Assembly (NCBI RefSeq): GCF_017562075.2
Contig: NW_024427587.1
Span: 310,001 to 374,000 of the forward strand
Origin: Anopheles merus
Taxonomy: Eukaryota > Arthropoda > Insecta > Diptera > Culicidae
DNA: 64,000 nucleotides
Direction: 5' to 3'
In this document: positions 58,691 to 64,000 of the stretch, in pieces
Layout of the letters: each line of letters begins with the position of its first letter
Numbering within the stretch: the stretch's first letter is position 1
Position numbers and translations under genes: made by a program
Notes under the pieces: generated by a model
Seen by the model: only the letters and a program-made list of their open reading frames with translations
What the model was told of the DNA's origin: nothing
Databases searched by the model: none

Positions 58691-59016
58691 AATTTGGTTC
58701 CGGGTTGTATGGTGGAAAGTTATTGTTTTCACTTTGCTAGTTACGTTTGTCCTTTGTTGACAAGAACGATGGTTCTTGTCAATAAGTTCCTGATTTGGGA
58801 TTAATGCTTATACTGTTCCTGCTTTGGGTTATAATGCATAAACTGTTCTTGCTTATGTTGTACGTTTGGTTCGTTTGTATTGGAAACACACGTCTGGATG
58901 GTTCGAGTTCAGATAATAGAGTGAGAGTTTATTTACAAGTGTATACAATAGTTCATGCATTCGGGTTGGACAACATCCAACATCTGTCAAATGACAGTTC
59001 GACCCAACTAACCTAG
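58691..59016. other. Flank of LTR retrotransposon, no gene recognised
   Basis: Contains small palindromes (TTGACAAGAAC...GTTCTTGTCAA near 58757; CTGTCAAATGACAG near 58985). It ends in CCTAG before the LTR; CCTAA follows the 3' LTR, a possible 5-bp duplication with one change. Confidence 0.45.
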
Positions 59017-59210
59017 TGTTATGCATGTGAACGCAGGATAAGTGACAGACGTCAACAGCTGTCTTCCAAGCAGACCACGCCGCTTACGTCCGCGCTTTTG
59101 TTACTCTCTCTCTCTCCGATTGCCATTGTTATCGCGTACAAAAACTAATTTTGTAAACCCGAAGTATTTTTCTAATAAATCAGTGAACTCACAACAGTAA
59201 ATACAGAACA
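59017..59210 (+). repeat. 5' LTR of Mag-like element 3
   Basis: TGTTATGCATGTGAACGC...CAGAACA, 194 bp, with AATAAATC near 59175. It differs from the 3' LTR at about five positions plus a 2-bp CT-repeat length change. Confidence 0.92.
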
Positions 59211-59212
59211 TT

Positions 59213-59230
59213 TGGTCTCAGAAGTTCCGG
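59213..59230 (+). other. Primer binding site of Mag-like element 3
   Basis: TGGTCTCAGAAGTTCCGG begins two bases after the 5' LTR, the expected place for a tRNA-primed start. The tRNA is not assigned. Confidence 0.65.
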
Positions 59231-59301
59231 ATTTACGGTCCACAGTCAGTAACGTACATTACCCTTGTGAGAGATTCACTGTGAGAAAAACTTACTTTAA
59301 A

Positions 59302-62034
59302 ATGACGACACTAGATCCATCGTCTATGGCTGCGCTATCCCGTATGATCGCGGAAGCCCTAAAAACAGCCATCGGATCAGCGGCAGGGGAAGCACGCCAA
59401 GATGCAACACCCTCGACGTCACGGGCACCGTCATTTTCTCATCCAGCTTATCGCACCACCGAAGGGACCGTCTGCGACTATTTCGACCGAATGGAATGGG
59501 CCCTGCAGCTGAACGGTATCCCTACCGAAAAGTACGCCGATTACGCGAGAGTCCACATGGGAGCCGAGTTAAACAACGCGCTAAAGTTCCTGATTGCACC
59601 GAAGCTACCGCAAGAGATTCTGTACAAGGATCTCCGGAAAACGCTCGAAACGCATTTCGACAAACAGCGCAATAAGTTTGTCGAAAGCATCAAGTTCCGG
59701 CAAATTACGCAGCAGCAAGGGGAAAGCATCGCACAATTCACACTACGCCTGAAGCAGGGAGCTGCTCATTGTGATTACGGAGAATTCTTGGACCGCATGC
59801 TCATCGAACAATTGCTACACGGACTAATGGAACATGGTATTTGCGACGAGATTATCGCAAAGAATCCAGTAACCTTTAAAGATACATGTGAGATCGCCAG
59901 CACGCTAGAAGCAACACACAACACCGCGCAGGAGGTTAACGCAGGGATGCCGTCCGTCGAATCAACGAATAAGTCGGGTTACGAGCAGCCGAAGACAAAG
60001 AAGACACCTGCATCTCGTGCTACGTCGAAGCCCAGCAAGTCAACGCGGCGAGAAACGTCCCAAGGTAAACCAAAACAAGGTACAACAAATCCAGGTATGT
60101 GCAATGGTTGTGGTGGAAACCACCTTCGAAATCAATGTCGTTTTCGTGATGCTCGTTGCAACACGTGCAACAAAAAGGGACACATTTCTAAAGTATGTAG
60201 ATCTCGGAAAACTAACCACGATGAAGATTCTATTAATCCCGTAAACACCCGCCCAGAAGCCTCCATCGATTACGTACAAACGCTAAATGCCCTACAAACA
60301 ACTTCGCCATCCGGGAAGAAAATGGTAGAAGTTACGATCGATGGACATCCTTTACACATGGAGCTTGACACAGGAGCCCCATGCGGTATTATTTCGGAAG
60401 CAAAGTTGAAAACAATTAAAAAACAATTCCGTTTACTTCCATCCGAACGACAGTTTTCTAGCTACTCAGGTCACAGCATCACCTGTTTAGGACGTTTGCC
60501 AGTCAACGTAGCCATGGGGTCTGCAAATAGAAAACTAAACGTTTATGTTGTTTCGGGAACATCCGAGCCGTTATTCGGTAGAGAATGGATCGCGCAGTTT
60601 TCAGATCAGATCGATATAAATTCCATGTTTGCTCCTAATGTTTCTGTCCAATCAGTCACTGACACAGAACCATCAGCCATTGAAAAATCGAAACTCAATG
60701 ATCTTTTGGAAAATTTTCGAGAAGTTTTTAGCGATACCCCTGGAAAGCTAATTGGTCCTCCGGCAAAAGTACATCTAAAGCCTGGCGCCACACCTATTTT
60801 TTCTAAGGCTAGAGAGGTGCCACTTTCTCTGCGAGAGCGTTACGCAGTAGAAATCAACAAAAAGATTACAGCAGGTTTTTACGAACGAGTTGACTACTCC
60901 GAATGGGCTTCACCCACACACATCGTTGTTAAAAAGAACGGGAACATCAGAATCACGGATAATTACAAACCGACTGTTAATCCTCGTATGATAGTCGATG
61001 AACACCCCATCCCGAAGGTCGAGGATATTTTTAACAAACTCAAGGGAGTTGCCTCCTTTTGTCATCTCGATTTAACCGATGCATACACGCACCTTCCTTT
61101 AGACGATGATTTCAAGCACGTCCTTACGCTAAACACTGTTACACATGGTCTCATCCGACCGACCAGAGCAGTGTATGGAGCCGTCAATATCCCAGCAATA
61201 TGGCAAAGGCGTATGGAAAGCGTTCTGCAAGACCTAAACAACGTGGTCAATTTTTACGACGACATAATCGTAGCCGCAGTCAATTTCGACAACCTGCTCG
61301 AAACCCTCAAAGGTACACTGCAGAAACTGAAAGATAACGGACTCCGGCTTAACCGAGCGAAATGTGTATCTGCTGTTCCTTCGTTAGAGTTTCTTGGTCA
61401 CATGATCGATCGCCATGGGTTGCACAAATCCGACAAACACATTGCCGCAATCCGTGATGCTCCACGTCCAAACACCCTGGAAGAGCTGCAACTATTTTTA
61501 GGCAAAGCTACCTATTACAGTTCGTTCATTCCGAACCTTTCAACACGAGCTCGTAGCTTACGTGATTTGCTCACAGCGCAGACATTCGAGTGGAATGACG
61601 ACGCGGATGAAGCCTACCAAGATATTAAGGAAGCGCTAATCTCACCGCAAGTCTTGGTACAATACGATCCTACACTTCCCATCATCTTAGCCACGGATGC
61701 CAGCAAAACCGGTTTGGGAGCCGTACTATCACACCGATTGTCTGACGGAACGAAACGCCCCATAGCTTATGCTAGCTGCACGATGTCCAAAACAGAGCAA
61801 AAGTATCCGCAGATAGACAAAGAGGCGTTAGCAATCGTGTGGGCAGTGAAAAAGTTCTTTCACTATTTGTATGCACGTAAATTTACTTTAGTGACGGACC
61901 ATAAACCGCTAACACAAATTATACAGCCCGAGAAATCCCTTCCCCCGTTGTGTATTAGCAGGATGGCGAATTATGCTGACTACTTGGCACACCCAAGCCT
62001 CGAGACTACGAAGAAGCTCAGGCGACGATTTTGA
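59302..62034 (+). CDS. Mag-like element 3, gag-protease-RT-RNase H polyprotein (about 910 aa)
   Basis: Continuous open frame of a Ty3/gypsy polyprotein. The ATG at 59302 (MTTLDPSS) is used because the frame further upstream has only a TTG in the primer site. Domains: gag (residues 1-240), two zinc knuckles (CNGCGGNHLRNQC from about 267; CNTCNKKGHISKVC from about 286), aspartic protease LDTGAPCG (about 355), RT with HLDLTDAY and catalytic FYDD (about 651-654), and RNase H with ATDASKTGLGAVLS (Asp about 799), YPQIDKEALAIVWAVKKF and VTDHKPL. After MANYADYLAH the normal tether to integrase is missing and the frame ends at TGA 62034, so a deletion plus frameshift separates it from integrase. Catalytic residues up to that point look intact. 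Confidence 0.92.
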   Translation: MTTLDPSSMAALSRMIAEALKTAIGSAAGEARQDATPSTSRAPSFSHPAYRTTEGTVCDYFDRMEWALQLNGIPTEKYADYARVHMGAELNNALKFLIAPKLPQEILYKDLRKTLETHFDKQRNKFVESIKFRQITQQQGESIAQFTLRLKQGAAHCDYGEFLDRMLIEQLLHGLMEHGICDEIIAKNPVTFKDTCEIASTLEATHNTAQEVNAGMPSVESTNKSGYEQPKTKKTPASRATSKPSKSTRRETSQGKPKQGTTNPGMCNGCGGNHLRNQCRFRDARCNTCNKKGHISKVCRSRKTNHDEDSINPVNTRPEASIDYVQTLNALQTTSPSGKKMVEVTIDGHPLHMELDTGAPCGIISEAKLKTIKKQFRLLPSERQFSSYSGHSITCLGRLPVNVAMGSANRKLNVYVVSGTSEPLFGREWIAQFSDQIDINSMFAPNVSVQSVTDTEPSAIEKSKLNDLLENFREVFSDTPGKLIGPPAKVHLKPGATPIFSKAREVPLSLRERYAVEINKKITAGFYERVDYSEWASPTHIVVKKNGNIRITDNYKPTVNPRMIVDEHPIPKVEDIFNKLKGVASFCHLDLTDAYTHLPLDDDFKHVLTLNTVTHGLIRPTRAVYGAVNIPAIWQRRMESVLQDLNNVVNFYDDIIVAAVNFDNLLETLKGTLQKLKDNGLRLNRAKCVSAVPSLEFLGHMIDRHGLHKSDKHIAAIRDAPRPNTLEELQLFLGKATYYSSFIPNLSTRARSLRDLLTAQTFEWNDDADEAYQDIKEALISPQVLVQYDPTLPIILATDASKTGLGAVLSHRLSDGTKRPIAYASCTMSKTEQKYPQIDKEALAIVWAVKKFFHYLYARKFTLVTDHKPLTQIIQPEKSLPPLCISRMANYADYLAHPSLETTKKLRRRF

Positions 62035-63148
62035 ACAATTTGCGCATGTCCAAATCGAACAACTGCCAGTAAGAGCAGAGCACATTGCTCGAGAAACACG
62101 CAAAGATCCTCACCTAGTAAAAATCCTTCAACACCTTGAGCAAGGTCAAAACCTCGGACAATACGGATACAAAGCACCCGAATCGAAGTACACAATCGCA
62201 GCCAACTGTTTACTCTTTGAGCACCGAGTAGTCATACCAAGCACACTACGTCAAGTCATTCTTAACGATTTGCATGTGGCACACTTCGGCATCGTTAGGA
62301 TGAAAGCCTTAGCCCGATCATATGTCTACTGGCCCGGCATCGACGCCGATATAGAGAAAACAGCTAAGGAGTGTCACGCATGTGCTCGTTATGGACCAAC
62401 ACCTCCCAGGTTCGACAGCCATCACTGGGAGTATCCGAGTGCTCCCTGGGAGCGCATCCATATTGACTTCGCTGGTCCCGTATGCAACACTTTGCTGTTA
62501 ATTGTTGTCGACGCTTTTAGTAAATGGGTCGAAGTCAAGCCCACAAACACTATAACTTCAGCAGCAACAATTAAAATTCTAGACGAACTCTTTGCAACGT
62601 ATGGAGTACCGATCACCGTAGTATCCGATAACGGTACTCAGTTCACCGCAAAGGAGTTTAAAGAGTTCCTGCAAAAGAGTGGAGTCAAATATCACAAACT
62701 CACCGCACCTTACCACCCAGCAACCAATGGACAAGCCGAACGTTATGTCCAAACGGTGAAAAATGGTCTCAAAGCTATGGGAACAACAAGTGCTAATCTC
62801 ACACGCAACTTAAACACATTCCTACAGCATTTCCGTAAAACTCCACACGCCGAGACGAAAGACTCTCCAGCCAAACTGTTTCTTGGACGAAACATTCGTA
62901 CTCGACTCGACCTCGTGAGACCACAAGCTGTTCACTCCAGTGTCTCCGAAAGACAAAAAGCCCAGTTCCGGCCTGCGTTTCGAACTTTGCCACCTGGACA
63001 GTCCTTCTACGTACTATCAGGCAAAACGCGCATGGACAAGTGGATTCCGGCTACCATCTTCGCCCGATTGGGAGACCTACATTACGATGTGTTGTACAAC
63101 GGTCAACATGTGAAGCGGCACATTGATAAAATTCGACGAATGAAATGA
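61973..63148 (+). CDS. Mag-like element 3, integrase (frameshifted from gag-pol)
   Basis: It overlaps the preceding ORF in another frame; similarity to integrase begins around 62030. It shows the HHCC domain (DLHVAHFGIVRMKALARS...CHAC) and all three acidic catalytic positions (HIDFAGP, VVSDNGTQFT, NGQAERYVQTV), then HAETKDSPAKLFLGRNIRTRLD and a basic tail KRHIDKIRRMK. No independent start is expected; in intact relatives it is one polyprotein with RT. The frame closes at TGA 63146-63148. Confidence 0.88.
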   Translation: MLTTWHTQASRLRRSSGDDFEQFAHVQIEQLPVRAEHIARETRKDPHLVKILQHLEQGQNLGQYGYKAPESKYTIAANCLLFEHRVVIPSTLRQVILNDLHVAHFGIVRMKALARSYVYWPGIDADIEKTAKECHACARYGPTPPRFDSHHWEYPSAPWERIHIDFAGPVCNTLLLIVVDAFSKWVEVKPTNTITSAATIKILDELFATYGVPITVVSDNGTQFTAKEFKEFLQKSGVKYHKLTAPYHPATNGQAERYVQTVKNGLKAMGTTSANLTRNLNTFLQHFRKTPHAETKDSPAKLFLGRNIRTRLDLVRPQAVHSSVSERQKAQFRPAFRTLPPGQSFYVLSGKTRMDKWIPATIFARLGDLHYDVLYNGQHVKRHIDKIRRMK

Positions 63149-63444
63149 AGACCAACGATGAAGAAGAAAGTTCTTCAGCTGCAATCTCACCACCGGTTGC
63201 AACGACTACCACATCGACACCACTAGCTGTATCTTCAAGTACCGCTACTAGAAGGCTTCGTTTCTATGGTCACGCAGCACCGTCAGCCCCAGCAGAACCA
63301 GAGCAGGTCGTATCAGCTGATGACGATTGGGAGGATGAGACCTTCTCAACACCACCTTCCAGCCCACAACCACCAGGAAACGTGTCAACAACTTTGCGTC
63401 GTTCGACCAGACTCCGGCAGCCTCCCAAGAAATGTTCTCCCTAG
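63145..63444 (+). pseudogene. Mag-like element 3, C-terminal pol tail displaced by frameshift
   Basis: A Ser/Thr/Pro-rich acidic segment ending RRSTRLRQPPKKCSP, typical of the extreme C-terminus of Mag-lineage pol. It overlaps the integrase stop by ATGA. I read this as a +1/-1 indel remnant rather than a translational coupling signal, because eukaryotic elements of this type keep the tail fused. Confidence 0.75.
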
Positions 63445-63458
63445 AAGCATCTTTAATA

Positions 63459-63472
63459 AAGCAGGGAGGAAA
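63459..63472 (+). other. Polypurine tract of Mag-like element 3
   Basis: AAGCAGGGAGGAAA lies directly before the 3' LTR start, the expected plus-strand primer site. Confidence 0.75.
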
Positions 63473-63664
63473 TGTTATGTATGTGAACGCAGGATTAGTG
63501 ACAGACGTCAACAGCTGTCTTCCAAGCAGACCACGCCGCTTGCGTCCGCGCTTTTGTTACTCTCTCTCTCCGATTGCCATTGTTATCGCGTATAAAAACG
63601 AATTTTGTAAACCCGAAGTATTTTTCTAATAAATCAGTGAACTCACAACAGTAAATACAGAACA
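63473..63664 (+). repeat. 3' LTR of Mag-like element 3
   Basis: TGTTATGTATGTGAACGC...CAGAACA, 192 bp, matching 59017-59210 at about 97%. Confidence 0.92.
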
Positions 63665-64000
63665 CCTAAAATGACACTCCAAGCCAAACCGTCAAGCAGC
63701 GCATACGACTTAAAGCATATACACGTTTCCAAACCGTTTTTTTCTCAATCGGAGCAATAAAATAAAAATTACGAAAAATAATACAAAGTGTTTAACTTTT
63801 TTTGCTAAGTACAAGAAAAAAAAATAAGTGGTTAAGTGCAAAGAAGAAGATGGGGGTCGTGGACCTGGGAGGAAGCAGGACTTTCGCGTCCTACTTCAGT
63901 ATATTGGGAGAACCGCCGAATAGGAACTCGAGGAAAAAAAGGAAAATAAAAGGGGAGTGAATCAACCTCAGCTTCGACGAATCGTCGAAGACTGAAGAGG
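63665..64000 (+). other. Window end, possible 5' end of another retroelement
   Basis: A/T-rich start with AAAATAAAAATT runs, then an ATG at 63850 opening MGVVDLGGSRTFASYF..., stopping at 63958-63960. The GGGGGTCGTGGACC style differs from the AT-rich background and resembles non-LTR leaders, but no motif supports a definite call. Confidence 0.25.

Noticed and set aside
63145..63148. ATGA start-stop overlap as translational coupling
   Set aside because: It lies between two parts of one retroelement polyprotein, so a frameshift indel explains it better.

Overview
This is a eukaryotic, AT-rich, intron-containing genomic window, almost certainly from a mosquito and most likely an Anopheles. Two observations support this. 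The left edge carries the last exons of the insect active-zone gene bruchpilot (brp), and several dispersed copies look like the tRNA-derived SINE200 family known from anophelines. No bacterial features (operons, ribosome binding sites, CRISPR arrays) are present.

Layout. 1-4064: 3' part of brp on the + strand, seven exons with consensus splice sites, ending in the conserved C-terminus. 4065-13000: AT-rich sequence with no convincing gene, holding an (AT)n microsatellite, a small inverted-repeat element, a SINE fragment and a hairpin. 13000-21800: DNA-transposon and MITE territory: a pogo-like element with TA target duplication, an interleaved foldback pair, a degenerate 0.8-1 kb tandem array rich in GGGGCCCC, and a hAT-like element with a perfect 8-bp duplication. 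22300-24050: unrecognised small ORFs and a spliced-looking exon pair. 24180-29420: SINE, an R1-like non-LTR retrotransposon interrupted by a 1.9-kb DNA transposon, then an RTE-like remnant. 29659-34014: a 1.37-kb inverted duplication around a 1.6-kb loop. 34014-38419: a Ty3/gypsy (Mag-like) element on the minus strand with its reverse transcriptase core deleted.

38867-54226 is a nest. The outer layer is a CsRn1-like Ty3/gypsy element of which only the 5' LTR, primer site, leader, integrase end and 3' LTR remain. Inside it sit a TTAA-flanked (piggyBac-like) element, a second minus-strand Mag-like element, and a young BEL/Pao element inserted into the latter with a 5-bp duplication. 54945-58700 holds a PIF/Harbinger transposase remnant, a probable LTR and a second copy of the repeat family found in the palindrome. 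59017-63664 is a nearly complete Mag-like LTR retrotransposon. The last 340 bp look like another repeat.

Only brp is a confident host gene. The rest reads as repeat-dense, probably heterochromatic or low-recombination, sequence. No new host biochemical system is visible. The most unusual structures are the long palindrome, the nested LTR cluster and the palindrome-bearing 8-bp-TSD element. All family assignments come from motif reading, not database searches.
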